Of a stretch of 22,698 bases of DNA, positions 7,686-15,539 are shown one piece after another. The notes under the pieces are model-generated. The model was not told where the DNA came from. It ran no database searches and saw only the letters and a list, made by a program, of their open reading frames with translations. Made by a program: the position numbers and the translations under genes. Source of the DNA: JAAYCI01 sp964370045 (GTDB lineage: Bacteria > Bacillota > Clostridia > Oscillospirales > Ruminococcaceae); assembly GCA_964370045.1 (NCBI GenBank), contig CAYJGZ010000024.1, positions 1 through 22,698 on the forward strand, in the 5' to 3' direction. The first letter of the stretch is position 1; each line of letters begins with the position of its first letter.

Positions 7686-8609
7686 TTATTCGGCAAAAAA
7701 GCCATCGGGCAGGGTGATGTCCTTTTTGTGTACTTTCTCCCAGCTGAAAGTGTTCACCAGCCGCTTTGCCGAAAGGGGATGGGGCGCATCACACAGCCCT
7801 GCTAAATATGCCAGCCTACCGATAATTCCTTCGGGTGATGCGCCGCCCCTGCGCAGTGCGTTTATGCTCAGGCCGCCCTCACGCTTGGATATTCTGCGGC
7901 CGTCTGCGGCCAAAAACAGCGGCACATGGTAATAAGTAGGCGGCGTGTAGCCGAGCGTTTGCATCAGCCACATCTGCCGTGGGGCACTGCTCAAAAGGTC
8001 TCTGCCACGCACCACCTCGCTCACGCCCTGTGCGCCGTCGTCAAAGGGGCAGGCGAGCTGATACGCAAAAACGCCGTCACTGCGCCGCAGGATAAAGTCC
8101 CCCGCGTCCCTCGAAAGCACTTCCTCGTACGCACCCTGCACGCCGTCGATAAGGCGAACGCACTCGCTCGGCACACGCAGGCGCAGGGCGGCAGGACGCT
8201 GTGCCGCAAGGCTTGTGGCATCATCCTGCGAGAGATTTGCGCATCTGCCCGAGTAAACGGTGATTCCGTCCGAAGCGTGGGGTGCGTTTGCGGCGTGTAG
8301 CTGCGCACGGCTGCAAAAGCAGGGGTACAAAAGCCCCTTTTGGCGAAGCTCACTTAGCGCACCCTCGTACATTTGAGTGCGCCTGCTTTGTGCAGCTGTC
8401 TCCTCGTCCCAAAAAAGCCCCAGCCACTCAAGGTCTTTTTTTAGCGCATCAATGTATATTTGCTTTGAGCGAGCAGGGTCGAGGTCCTCCATGCGCAGTA
8501 GCATACGCCCACCCTGCGAGCGCACCGAAAGCCAGCCGAGCAGTGCCGCAAAGGCGTTGCCTATGTGCATCTCCCCCGAGGGCGAGGGGGCAAAACGTCC
8601 GACAACCAT
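7686..8609 (-). CDS. gluQ: Glutamyl-Q tRNA(Asp) synthetase
   Basis: The 307-residue protein is a truncated class I glutamyl-tRNA synthetase. It has GRFAPSPSGEMHIGNA at the N-terminus (the HIGH-type ATP site at 15-18), RMEDLDP at 39-45, a zinc site C97-x-C99...Y119-x3-C123 as in YadB, and the KMSKS-type ISKREGG at 240-246. The anticodon-binding C-terminal domain of a true GltX (about 480 residues) is missing, which marks it as GluQ. The enzyme activates glutamate without tRNA and attaches it to queuosine at position 34 of tRNA-Asp. AAGAGGT lies 7-8 bp before the ATG. It is convergent with the TrmO-type gene, another tRNA-modification gene. Confidence 0.92.
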   Translation of the reverse strand: MVVGRFAPSPSGEMHIGNAFAALLGWLSVRSQGGRMLLRMEDLDPARSKQIYIDALKKDLEWLGLFWDEETAAQSRRTQMYEGALSELRQKGLLYPCFCSRAQLHAANAPHASDGITVYSGRCANLSQDDATSLAAQRPAALRLRVPSECVRLIDGVQGAYEEVLSRDAGDFILRRSDGVFAYQLACPFDDGAQGVSEVVRGRDLLSSAPRQMWLMQTLGYTPPTYYHVPLFLAADGRRISKREGGLSINALRRGGASPEGIIGRLAYLAGLCDAPHPLSAKRLVNTFSWEKVHKKDITLPDGFFAE

Positions 8610-8726
8610 AAGTTGTACCTCTTGTTAATATTACTGTGGGTAAATTAAATACTGCTAAAAAAATGATACAAAAATAAAACGAAAAATGCAAATGAAAATG
8701 CTGAAAAATATTATTTCAATCTTAAA

Positions 8727-8838
8727 GGGAGTGGACACATAGAGGTGATTTAGAATACGCTGGGCGCAAGAAGAAGGCGCTATATCCCCCGCCGCAGGCG
8801 GGGATATAGCAAATAAATCACCGCACTTGGACACACCC
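8727..8838 (-). mobile_element. MITE-like palindromic element, copy C, with 8-bp target duplication
   Basis: This is the reference copy: 112 bp bounded by a perfect 8-bp direct repeat, ATCTTAAA, at 8719-8726 and 8839-8846. The ends GGGAGTGGACACA...GGTGATTTAG and TAAATCACCGC...GGACACACCC form imperfect inverted repeats of about 30 bp. The central hairpin (about 8781-8810) pairs GCTATATCCC with GGGATATAGC around GCC-GCA-GGC. It lies in reverse orientation relative to copies A, B, E and F. No coding capacity is present. The element ends 14 bp before the -35 box of the leuA promoter. The stretch 8610-8718 upstream is A-rich with no firm feature. Confidence 0.88.
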
Positions 8839-8852
8839 ATCTTAAATTCTCC

Positions 8853-8881
8853 TTGACAACCCAAAATACTTGTGCTATACT
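8853..8881 (+). promoter_or_regulatory. Sigma-A promoter of the T-box/leuA transcript
   Basis: A perfect TTGACA (8853-8858), a 17-bp spacer and TATACT (8876-8881) predict a start near 8888, just before T-box stem I. Confidence 0.9.
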
Positions 8882-8887
8882 CCGATA

Positions 8888-9163
8888 CAACAAATGCGAT
8901 GAAGAGGATTAGTAAGCATTTTTAGCATCTTTAGAGAGAAGCCGCCGTGGTGAAAGGCTTTGATGCGAAAAGCGCCGAACTCGCCTTTGAGCAGCAGGCT
9001 GAACGGGAATTCCCAAAGTAGGCTGTGCCGGTAGCCCACCGTTATGCGGGCGGGGCATGTATGTGCCTTTTGGAGTGCGCCCTTTTACAATGGGCGAAGC
9101 AGAGTGGTACCGCGCAGATTTTTCGACACTGCGTCTCTTGCAAAAGAGGCGCAGTGTTTTTAT
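8888..9163 (+). promoter_or_regulatory. T-box riboswitch, leucine specifier (CUC)
   Basis: The leader has the elements of a T-box in order. Stem I carries AGAGAG (8933-8938) and a GGTGAAAGGC distal part. The specifier follows the usual GAA: CTC at 8980-8982, a leucine codon, with CTTTGAGCAG just after. The conserved T-box AGAGTGGTACCGCGC is at 9101-9115, and a terminator follows at 9126-9163. In this family uncharged tRNA pairs with the specifier and with the T-box bulge, stabilising an antiterminator so that the downstream gene is transcribed. The next gene is leuA, so leucine starvation should switch the locus on. The matching tRNA-Leu(GAG) gene lies in this same window at 16579-16663. Confidence 0.93.
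9126..9163 (+). terminator. T-box intrinsic terminator
   Basis: ACACTGCG-x-CTCTT and AAGAG-x-CGCAGTGT form a long stem (9126-9157) followed by a T-run. It is the off state of the leucine T-box. Confidence 0.9.
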
Positions 9164-9175
9164 TTTGCAAAAAGC

Positions 9176-9341
9176 GGGTATGAGCAAAAGTGATGATTTG
9201 GTTTTTTGGTATATCCTCCCGCCGCAGGCGGGGAAGGTATACCGCCCTCTTCGCCTTTAGCTTTGCAGTGTCTTTGCGCTCAAGTCAGCTCTGCATATCC
9301 ACCGCTCAAAATCCCTGCGTCCCAACTTACGTCTACACTAT
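9176..9341 (+). mobile_element. Decayed MITE-like element, copy D, inside the leuA leader
   Basis: The left end GGGTATGAGCAAAAGTGATG followed by ATTTGG, and a hairpin at 9208-9243 with arms GGTATATCC and GGTATACC, resemble the family. Near the right end CCCTGCGTCCCA (about 9313-9324) is shared with copy E. No flanking duplication is recognisable and the terminal repeats are worn. It sits between the T-box terminator and the leuA ribosome binding site, so it is part of the leuA mRNA leader. Confidence 0.6.
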
Positions 9342-9385
9342 ATAGAAACTACACGATAATATAACTTTAATAGGAGAAAAATACC

Positions 9386-11047
9386 ATGAAAAACTTTGAA
9401 AAATACGCTCCGCTGTACTACCCCGCACCTGTCGAAAGCCCCAAATGGATAAAAAAGACACACATAGAAAAAGCGCCCATATGGTGCAGTGTGGACCTGC
9501 GAGACGGCAACCAAAGCCTTGTGGTGCCCATGAGCCTTGAGCAAAAGCTGAAGTTTTTCTCCTTTTTGGTGAAGATTGGCTTTAAGGAAATAGAGGTGGG
9601 CTTCCCTGCGGCGTCCGAGACGGAGTATGAGTTTTTGCGCACGCTCATTGAGCAAAACCTTGTGCCGGACGATGTGACGCTTCAGGTGCTCACCCAGAGC
9701 AGGGAGCACATTATACGCAAGACATACGATGCGCTGAAGGGTGCAAAAAATGCGATAGTGCATTTTTACAACAGTACCTCCCACGCACAAAGGGAGCAGG
9801 TGTTCAAAAAATCTCGTGAGGAGATTATGCAAATAGCGGTGGACGGCGCACGCCTTGTGAAAAAGCTTGCGGACGAGCAGGGGGGCAACTTCCGCTTTGA
9901 GTACAGCCCTGAAAGCTTCACCGGCACAGAGCCGGACTACGCTTTGGAAGTGTGCAACGCTGTTTTGGACGAGCTGTGTCCTTCGGCCGAGCGTCCTGTG
10001 ATAATCAACCTGCCCGTGACGGTACAGCTGAGCCTGCCGCACATATACGCAAACCAAATCGAGTACATGAGCGAGCGCATGAAGTATCGGGAGCATGTGA
10101 TACTGTCGGTGCACCCGCACAACGACAGGGGCTGTGGCGTGGCGGATACCGAGCTTGCGATACTGGCAGGCGCACAGCGTGTGGAGGGCACACTGTTTGG
10201 CAACGGCGAGCGCACGGGCAATGTGGACGTGGTGACGCTGGCGATGAACCTGTACACGCACGGCGTTGACCCTTTGCTGGACTTTTCAGACATGCCCTCG
10301 GTGGTGAGCGCATACGAGGAGGCGACGGATATGCAGGTGTACGAGCGCACACCATATGCAGGCTCGCTTGTGTTTGCGGCGTTTTCGGGCAGCCACCAGG
10401 ATGCCATTGCAAAGGGGAGCGCATGGCGGGCGGAAAAAGGCCTGCACCGCTGGACGGTGCCCTACCTTGCGCTGGACCCCGCCGACGTTGGCCGCCGCTA
10501 CGAGACGGACGTAATACGCATAAACAGCCAAAGCGGCAAGGGCGGCATAGGCTATCTGCTGGAGAAAAACTACGGCTACACATTGCCTCCGAAAATGCGA
10601 GAGGCATTCGGCTATGTGGTGAAAGACGTGTCGGATAAGGCACATGCGGAGCTTTCCGCATCGCAGGTGCGTGATATTTTTGAGAAAACCTACATAAATA
10701 TCACAAGCCCCATCAGCGTGCCGGAGGTGCACTTCTCCCAAAAAGACGGCATACAGGCAAGCGTGAGCATAACGCAAGAGGGCAAAACGCAGGAGGTTAC
10801 GGCATCGGGCAACGGCCGCCTGGACGCCGTGAGCAACGCCATCAAAAAGCAGACGGGCCGCACGTTTACGCTGTCCACCTATGCGGAGCACGCACTGGAA
10901 GTGGGCAGCAGCAGCACGGCGGTGGCGTATGTGGGCATCACGCACACACAGGACGGCAGGGTGAGCTGGGGTGCAGGGTGCCACACGGATATTATAGAGG
11001 CGAGCGTGGCGGCGCTGGTGAGCGCAGTCAATAATATTGAGGCGTAA
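9386..11047 (+). CDS. leuA: 2-isopropylmalate synthase (long, LeuA2-type)
   Basis: This 553-residue enzyme condenses acetyl-CoA with 2-oxoisovalerate, the first committed step of leucine synthesis. The DRE-TIM barrel motifs are present: SVDLRDGNQSL at 35-45 (metal ligand D40), SVHPHNDRG at 241-249 (metal ligands H243 and H245) and GNGERTGNVD at 272-281 (N279). The N-terminal extension before the barrel and the overall length fit the type 2 LeuA shared with yeast and actinobacteria, not the 510-residue E. coli type. The C-terminal region (about 425-553) is the LeuA dimer domain for leucine feedback inhibition, with GNGRLDAVSNAI and a final HTDIIEAS segment. AGGAG lies 9 bp upstream of the ATG. 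Expression should be under the leucine T-box. Confidence 0.95.
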   Translation: MKNFEKYAPLYYPAPVESPKWIKKTHIEKAPIWCSVDLRDGNQSLVVPMSLEQKLKFFSFLVKIGFKEIEVGFPAASETEYEFLRTLIEQNLVPDDVTLQVLTQSREHIIRKTYDALKGAKNAIVHFYNSTSHAQREQVFKKSREEIMQIAVDGARLVKKLADEQGGNFRFEYSPESFTGTEPDYALEVCNAVLDELCPSAERPVIINLPVTVQLSLPHIYANQIEYMSERMKYREHVILSVHPHNDRGCGVADTELAILAGAQRVEGTLFGNGERTGNVDVVTLAMNLYTHGVDPLLDFSDMPSVVSAYEEATDMQVYERTPYAGSLVFAAFSGSHQDAIAKGSAWRAEKGLHRWTVPYLALDPADVGRRYETDVIRINSQSGKGGIGYLLEKNYGYTLPPKMREAFGYVVKDVSDKAHAELSASQVRDIFEKTYINITSPISVPEVHFSQKDGIQASVSITQEGKTQEVTASGNGRLDAVSNAIKKQTGRTFTLSTYAEHALEVGSSSTAVAYVGITHTQDGRVSWGAGCHTDIIEASVAALVSAVNNIEA

Positions 11048-11068
11048 AAGTAGAGTGGGTAAAAATTT

Positions 11069-11182
11069 GGGTGTGGATAAAGGAGCGGTTTTTGCATGTT
11101 CTCCCTCGCCGAAGGCGAGGAGGACATGACCCCTGCGTCCCACGCTTGACGTATTCTAAATAACCTTTATGTGTCCACTCTC
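11069..11182 (+). mobile_element. MITE-like palindromic element, copy E
   Basis: This 114-bp copy is bounded by AAAAATTT (11061-11068) and AAAAATTC (11183-11190), which agree at 7 of 8 positions. Its left end is GGGTGTGGATAAAGG. Its right end, TATTCTAAATAACC...GTGTCCACTCTC, matches copy C's equivalent end closely. The central hairpin differs in sequence from other copies, with CATGTTCTCCCTCGCC paired to GGCGAGGAGGACATG around a 3-nt loop. It lies 21 bp after the leuA stop and could also affect readthrough into leuB. Confidence 0.85.
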
Positions 11183-11282
11183 AAAAATTCACAAATAAAC
11201 GCCGAAAAATGCGAATAAAATCCAAAAAATTCAGCGCAAAATACGGCTAAATTCTTGTAAAAATACACTGCAAAACACACAC

Positions 11283-11356
11283 GGGGTGCGGACAAAAGTG
11301 CAGGTTTGTTTTTTGCATATCCTCTTTGGTAAGCTCGGAGAATATGCCCACTCCCC
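11283..11356 (+). mobile_element. Short MITE-like element, copy F, upstream of leuB
   Basis: This 74-bp copy opens with GGGGTGCGGACAAAAGTGCAGG and ends with GTGGGGAGTG-type sequence in inverse (CACTCCCC). The central hairpin pairs GCATATCCTC with GAGAATATGC. The flanks ACACACAC and ACACAAGC agree at 6 of 8 positions. It appears to be an internally deleted family member. It ends 14 bp before the leuB ribosome binding site (GGAG at 11371). Confidence 0.65.
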
Positions 11357-11380
11357 ACACAAGCGAAAAAGGAGCATAAA

Positions 11381-12463
11381 ATGCAAAAAAATATTGCGAT
11401 AATTCATGGTGACGGCATAGGCGTGGAGATTGTACAGCAGGCACAAAAAGTGCTAAAAGCTGTGGAGGAACGCTTTGGGCACAGCTTTTGCTACAAGGAG
11501 GTGCTTTTGGGCGGTGCGGCGGTGGATGCTACCGGCGTGCCCCTGCCAAGCGAAACGCTAAATGCCTGCCGTGCGTCGGACGGCATACTGCTGGGGGCGG
11601 TGGGCGGCCCTAAGTGGGAGAGCATCCCCGTGGACATTCGCCCCGAGAGAGGGCTGCTTGCACTGCGCAAGGAGCTGGGGCTTTTTGCGAACCTACGCCC
11701 CTCTCGCCTGCTTGCGCCGCTGAAAAGCGCCTGCCCACTGAGGGAGGATATAGCGCAAAAAGGCTTCGACTTTTTGGTGGTGCGAGAGCTTACGGGCGGC
11801 GTGTATTTTGGCAAGCACTGCGAGGAGGAGCAGGACGGTGTGCGCACAGCGCTGGACGAGATGCCCTATAATGAAACGGAGATACGCCGCATAATGAAGG
11901 TGGCGTTTGAGCTGGCGCAAAAAAGGGAAAAGCGGCTGATAAGCGTGGACAAGGCAAACGTGCTGGCGACAAGCCGCCTGTGGCGCAAGGTGGCGAGCGA
12001 GGTGGCACAGCAGTACCCCGACGTTGCACTGGAGCACATGCTGGTGGACAATGCCGCCATGCAAATAGTGAAAAACCCTGCTCAGTTTGACGTTGTGGTG
12101 ACCGAAAATATGTTTGGGGATATTCTTTCGGACGAGGCGTCCATGATAACAGGCTCCATAGGCATGATTGCCTCCGCAAGCCTTGGCGAGGGCGGCCCCG
12201 GGCTGTTTGAGCCGGTACACGGCAGTGCGCCGGACATTGCGGGGCAGGATGTGGCAAACCCCGTGGGCACGGTGCTATCCGCCGCCATGATGCTACGGCA
12301 CAGCCTTGGTATGCCCCTTGAGGCGGACGCTGTGGAAAGCGCAGTGGACGAGGTGCTCAAGGAGGGCCTGCGCACGCCCGACATTTACAGTGAGGGTACA
12401 AAAAAGGTGAGCTGCAGCGAGATGGGAACGCAGATTGCGAATAAAATAACAAATAAAAAATAA
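11381..12463 (+). CDS. leuB: 3-isopropylmalate dehydrogenase
   Basis: The 360-residue enzyme oxidises and decarboxylates 3-isopropylmalate to 2-oxoisocaproate using NAD+, the third step of leucine synthesis. Key residues of the family are visible: GDGIG (10-14), R96, R106, R135, Y142, K191, and the metal-binding aspartates D223, D247 and D251 in NMFGDILSDEASM. The NAD-binding segment GSAPDIAGQDVANP lies at 281-294. Length and motifs are complete. GGAG lies 6 bp before the ATG. It follows leuA at a distance of 333 bp, filled by two MITE-like elements, and leuC and leuD (the isomerase) are not between them as they are in many operons. Whether the T-box transcript reaches leuB cannot be judged from sequence. 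Confidence 0.96.
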   Translation: MQKNIAIIHGDGIGVEIVQQAQKVLKAVEERFGHSFCYKEVLLGGAAVDATGVPLPSETLNACRASDGILLGAVGGPKWESIPVDIRPERGLLALRKELGLFANLRPSRLLAPLKSACPLREDIAQKGFDFLVVRELTGGVYFGKHCEEEQDGVRTALDEMPYNETEIRRIMKVAFELAQKREKRLISVDKANVLATSRLWRKVASEVAQQYPDVALEHMLVDNAAMQIVKNPAQFDVVVTENMFGDILSDEASMITGSIGMIASASLGEGGPGLFEPVHGSAPDIAGQDVANPVGTVLSAAMMLRHSLGMPLEADAVESAVDEVLKEGLRTPDIYSEGTKKVSCSEMGTQIANKITNKK

Positions 12464-12545
12464 ATGCAAAAAAATGCGTAGCTTTAGCGTTGAAAGCCGC
12501 TAAATGACGGGGTTTTCCTAAGTTTTCATAGCTGAAAAAGACTTT

Positions 12546-12603
12546 TTGCCCAAAGCATGTAAGGCCGCAAAGTGTGGTTTTTCAGATGCTTTGGGCAATT
12601 TTT
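12546..12603 (+). terminator. Probable terminator after leuB
   Basis: Perfect 13-bp arms TTGCCCAAAGCAT (12546-12558) and ATGCTTTGGGCAA (12586-12598) enclose a 27-nt loop and are followed by TTTTT. A smaller hairpin without a T-run precedes it (TTTAGCG at 12483 paired with CGCTAAA at 12498). Confidence 0.75.
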
Positions 12604-12624
12604 GTTGCGCAAAGAAATGCGAAT

Positions 12625-12665
12625 GGAGATATAGCAAAAAACAAATTACTGCGCTTGCCCACGCC
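12625..12665 (-). mobile_element. Half-copy of the MITE-like element, copy H
   Basis: Only one end and half of the hairpin remain. Read on the minus strand it is GGCGTGGGCAAGCGCAGTAA, then TTTGTTTTTTGCTATATC, closely matching the same end of copy G. The other half is missing. It stops 20 bp upstream of the alcohol dehydrogenase -35 box. Confidence 0.6.
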
Positions 12666-12684
12666 AAAAAAGTGTGGCAAGAAA

Positions 12685-12713
12685 TTGCAATAAAAAGCAG
12701 GATGTAGTATACT
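12685..12713 (+). promoter_or_regulatory. Sigma-A promoter of the alcohol dehydrogenase
   Basis: TTGCAA (12685-12690), a 17-bp spacer and TATACT (12708-12713) give a predicted start about 45 bp before the ATG. Confidence 0.8.
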
Positions 12714-12766
12714 TTTTTTGCGTAAAGAAATAGCTTTAACTGCAAGAAAACTTAGGAGGCATTGGC

Positions 12767-13957
12767 ATGAAAGGCTTTGAATATTACACACCGACACGTG
12801 TTGTGTTTGGAAAAGGTACCGAGGAAAAAACGGGGGAGCTTTGCGCCCAGTACGGCGCAACAAAGGCGCTGGTGCACTACGGCAGCGCATATGCAAAAAA
12901 AAGCGGCCTCATAGATAGGGTGTGCGACAGCCTTGCAAAAAGCGGCGTTGAGACCGTTTTGCTGGGTGGCGTACAGCCAAACCCACTGCTCTCGCTCGTG
13001 AACGAGGGCATTAAGCTGTGTAAAGAGCAGGGTGTGGACTTTGTGCTGGCGGTGGGCGGCGGCAGCGTGATAGACTCTGCAAAGGCGATTGCCCACGGTG
13101 CGGCAGACCCCGAAAATGGCGATGTGTGGGACTATTTCGAGGAAACACGTGAAATAAAGGCGACGCTTCCCATAGGCACGGTGCTCACCATATCGGCGGC
13201 GGGTAGCGAAATGTCCAGCTCCATTGTTATAACGAATGATGAAACGGGCAAAAAGGCAGGCGCAGGGCATAATGTTTACAGCCGCCCCTGCTTTGCGGTG
13301 ATGAACCCCGAGCTTACGATGAGCGTGTCTGCCTATCAGACGGCGGCAGGCTGTGCGGACATAATAATGCACACGCTGGAGCGTTATTTTACGCCCGAAG
13401 AGCCCACCATGACGGTGACAGACGAGATAGCGCAGGGGCTACTGCGCAGTGTGATGGCAAACGCATATATCCTGCAGCGTCAGCCGCAAAACTACGATGC
13501 ACGTGCAGAAATCATGTGGGCGAGCAGCCTTTCGCACAACGGCGTCACAGGGTGTGGCGCAGGCGGCGGCGACTGGTCCTGCCATCAGCTGGCGCATGAG
13601 CTTTCGGGAAAGTACGACATGACGCACGGTGCGGCGCTGACATCTGTGTGGGGAAGCTGGGCGAGGTATGTTTACAAGCAAAACCCTGCACGCTTTGCCA
13701 AGTTTGCGGTGAAGGTGATGGGCATTGAGGAGGCAGAAAGCGACGAAGAGACGGCGCTTTTGGGCATAGAGGAGCTGGAGGGATTTTTCTGGGCGCTGGA
13801 GATGCCCACAAGCCTTGAGGAGGCGGAGATATTCCCGACGGACGAGGAGATAGAGCAGCTGGCGGACAGCTGCAGCTATGGCGGCGAGGAGACCATAGGC
13901 GGCTTTAAGGTGCTAAACAAAGAGGACATGAGGAACATTTACACTGCGGCAAAATAG
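12767..13957 (+). CDS. Iron-dependent alcohol dehydrogenase (BdhA/YqhD type)
   Basis: The 396-residue protein belongs to the group III, Fe-containing alcohol dehydrogenases. The nucleotide-binding loop is AVGGGSVIDSAKAIAHGA (95-112). The iron ligands by family spacing are D198, H202, H273 and H287, within GCADIIMHTLE and CHQLAHELSGKYDMTHGAAL. The N-terminal FEYYTPTRVVFGKG and the length fit the butanol dehydrogenase/YqhD subgroup, which reduces aldehydes to alcohols with NAD(P)H. In a fermentative anaerobe it would dispose of reducing power or detoxify aldehydes. The exact substrate and cofactor cannot be read from sequence. TAGGAGG lies 7 bp before the ATG. It is a single-gene unit with its own promoter. 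Confidence 0.94.
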   Translation: MKGFEYYTPTRVVFGKGTEEKTGELCAQYGATKALVHYGSAYAKKSGLIDRVCDSLAKSGVETVLLGGVQPNPLLSLVNEGIKLCKEQGVDFVLAVGGGSVIDSAKAIAHGAADPENGDVWDYFEETREIKATLPIGTVLTISAAGSEMSSSIVITNDETGKKAGAGHNVYSRPCFAVMNPELTMSVSAYQTAAGCADIIMHTLERYFTPEEPTMTVTDEIAQGLLRSVMANAYILQRQPQNYDARAEIMWASSLSHNGVTGCGAGGGDWSCHQLAHELSGKYDMTHGAALTSVWGSWARYVYKQNPARFAKFAVKVMGIEEAESDEETALLGIEELEGFFWALEMPTSLEEAEIFPTDEEIEQLADSCSYGGEETIGGFKVLNKEDMRNIYTAAK

Positions 13958-14395
13958 CGATATATCATCATATGTAAGCGAAGACAAGCGATATATTTCT
14001 CTCTGTTAAATACACAGAAAATATGTCGTAAAATGCCTTATAAAAAACAAATAAATTCATACATAATTCTACAAAAAATAAGGCGGAAGGTGTGGTATGC
14101 TCTATTTGGGGACAAGACAAACCCCACTTGTCGCAAGGTGTACCCCTACACCCCTCCTGAGGCGATAGGACTGCTGTAGTGCCGAACAGCTTCCCCCTCC
14201 TCCTCATTCCTTCCCCTTTGGAAACAGCGCCCACTCTTTTGTGGGCGCTGTTTCTTTGGACAAAAAAATACATCTAAAATACGGTGAAAAATAGCAAAAA
14301 AATACCGCACATCTCGGCAGGGGGGGTGTAATCCCCCCTTGCGAAAATGTGCGATATAATTCAATAAAAAGCGATTTTATGTGAATTGCCCTAAA
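13958..14395. other. Gene-free structured intergenic stretch
   Basis: I see no convincing gene in these 438 bp. There is a direct repeat of AGCGATATAT (about 13956 and 13988), then AT-rich DNA. A block of small hairpins at 14108-14152 includes GACAAG paired with CTTGTC, GGTGTA with TACACC around CCCC, and an overlapping TGGGG/CCCCA pairing. The strong hairpin at 14221-14254 follows. A further imperfect hairpin (about 14307-14353) pairs CGCACAT with ATGTGCG and GGGGGG with CCCCCC. Confidence 0.6.
14221..14258 (+). terminator. Strong hairpin, probable terminator
   Basis: Perfect 14-bp arms GAAACAGCGCCCAC and GTGGGCGCTGTTTC surround a 6-nt loop, followed by TTT. It is 260 bp after the alcohol dehydrogenase stop and could serve that transcript or an unknown small RNA. 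The arms also start and end in a way that allows use from the other strand. Confidence 0.7.
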
Positions 14396-14902
14396 TTAAA
14401 CGCTGAAATTCACATAATGAATGTCGCCGAATTTTTGATTGCCGCTGGGGTCGATAAACTCCTCGAGGTGGCAAACGCTAAAGTCGGACACATCGGCAGG
14501 CGCTTCATAAATATACAAAAACGTCATGCTTTCATCAATGCCCAAGGGGTGCGTGATGGGCGCACACGTCTCGTCCAGCGGCTCGAGCACGATGGCGAAG
14601 TTCTCGCTTTCGGCCGAGCGCTCGCCCCATTGTAGCTGGTAGTCGACATAGTACATGTCGTACGCTTCTTGGAAGGTGTTGGTGGTGGTTATGGTGACAC
14701 CCAAAAGCACGTTGCCCTCCTCGGGCGTGTAATCGTCACGGGTGATTATCTCGGCGGAGTCCACCGTGAAGGTGAAAAAGTAGGAGGGCATCGGCTCGCC
14801 GACCTCGCCCTCTAACAGCTGACCGGCGTCATTTTGGTAGCATCCGGTGAGCGCAAGCGCAAAAATAAGGCAGGATATAACAAGGCATAGCTTTTTTTTC
14901 AT
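14396..14902 (-). CDS. Small secreted lipoprotein with a DUF4352/DUF5067-like domain
   Basis: The protein (168 residues from the ATG at 14902) starts with MKKKLCLVISCLIFALALTG then a cysteine, a clear type II signal peptide with lipobox LTGC. The mature part reads as a beta-rich domain: a YFFTFTVDSAEII strand, EEGNVLLGVTITTTN and a later MTFLYIYEAPADVSDFSV segment. This pattern of a strand, 'vllgVtITttN' and a final strand resembles the Telomeric-repeat-like immunoglobulin fold families DUF4352 and DUF5067, common in clostridial lipoproteins of unknown role. The match is by eye. An in-frame TTG two codons upstream is a possible start, but AAAGGA about 8 bp before the ATG supports 14902. It should be anchored on the outer face of the membrane. 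Confidence 0.8.
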   Translation of the reverse strand: MKKKLCLVISCLIFALALTGCYQNDAGQLLEGEVGEPMPSYFFTFTVDSAEIITRDDYTPEEGNVLLGVTITTTNTFQEAYDMYYVDYQLQWGERSAESENFAIVLEPLDETCAPITHPLGIDESMTFLYIYEAPADVSDFSVCHLEEFIDPSGNQKFGDIHYVNFSV

Positions 14903-15065
14903 GTGCAAATTCCTTTACAGTTGCAAAATAAATTTTGATGCCGCACGAAGATGGGCGAATAGGCACAAAATAGTGCGAAAACCAAGTATATAAAAGATAG
15001 CATGATAGAGGGAAGATTGCAATATTCAATTAAGGAGCAGTCCCTGATTGAGTGTAAGGTATCCC

Positions 15066-15449
15066 CTACACCGTTATCTCAATCAAGTTGCCCTCGGGGT
15101 CAAAGACACAGCTTTCGTAATAGCCGTCGCCCGTTGTGCGTGGGGCACCGGCAACTTCATAGCCGTCAGCCTGCAGGGCGTGGGTAAGTGCATCTACGCC
15201 TTGCTTACTGCCGACGCTGAAAGCAAGATGTATGTACCCCTCTCGCTTGCCATCTGTGCCCTTTTCGCAAAGCTGCGCCACGTTCATTATTTCAAGGCGT
15301 GCACCGCTGTCAAAGGACAAAAAGTAAGAGCTAAAGCCGGTGCGTTTGTTGCGGTACATATCGCCGCTTTTTGCTCCGAAATATTTTTCGTAAAAGCTTT
15401 TAGTGGCCTGCAAATCTTTAACGTAAAGTGCGATGTGCTCAATTTTCAT
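15066..15449 (-). CDS. VOC (glyoxalase/bleomycin resistance fold) family protein
   Basis: The 127-residue protein starts MKIEHIALYVKDLQATKSFY and ends GYYESCVFDPEGNLIEITV, the paired beta-alpha-beta-beta-beta modules of the vicinal oxygen chelate fold. The four metal-ligand positions of glyoxalase I are all filled: H5, E53, H74 and E124. This suggests a metal-dependent lactoylglutathione lyase-like or related isomerase/lyase activity, though the substrate cannot be read from sequence and glutathione is often absent in Clostridia. The start at 15449 is favoured because AGGAACCCCC precedes it and the first beta strand begins there. It lies divergently from the 126-aa gene and upstream of the small lipoprotein on the same strand, with a 163-bp gap. 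Confidence 0.88.
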   Translation of the reverse strand: MKIEHIALYVKDLQATKSFYEKYFGAKSGDMYRNKRTGFSSYFLSFDSGARLEIMNVAQLCEKGTDGKREGYIHLAFSVGSKQGVDALTHALQADGYEVAGAPRTTGDGYYESCVFDPEGNLIEITV

Positions 15450-15510
15450 GTGGGGGTTCCTTGTGTGCATTGGGTATAAGCAAAGATAGTAAACATAATG
15501 GATAAGATAT

Positions 15511-15539
15511 ATTGTACATCGCCTGTAAAATCAAAGCAA
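15511..15539 (-). promoter_or_regulatory. Probable sigma-A promoter of the VOC gene
   Basis: On the minus strand TTGCTT (15534-15539), a 17-bp spacer and TACAAT (15511-15516) lie about 60 bp before the VOC start. The -35 box coincides with the edge of element copy G. Confidence 0.6.

Noticed and set aside
9057..9260. Short plus-strand frame within the T-box leader
   Set aside because: It overlaps the conserved T-box and terminator of the riboswitch, so it is a chance frame.
13968..14273. 101-codon minus-strand frame
   Set aside because: No ribosome binding site or family resemblance; it runs through a strong hairpin terminator and AT-rich DNA.
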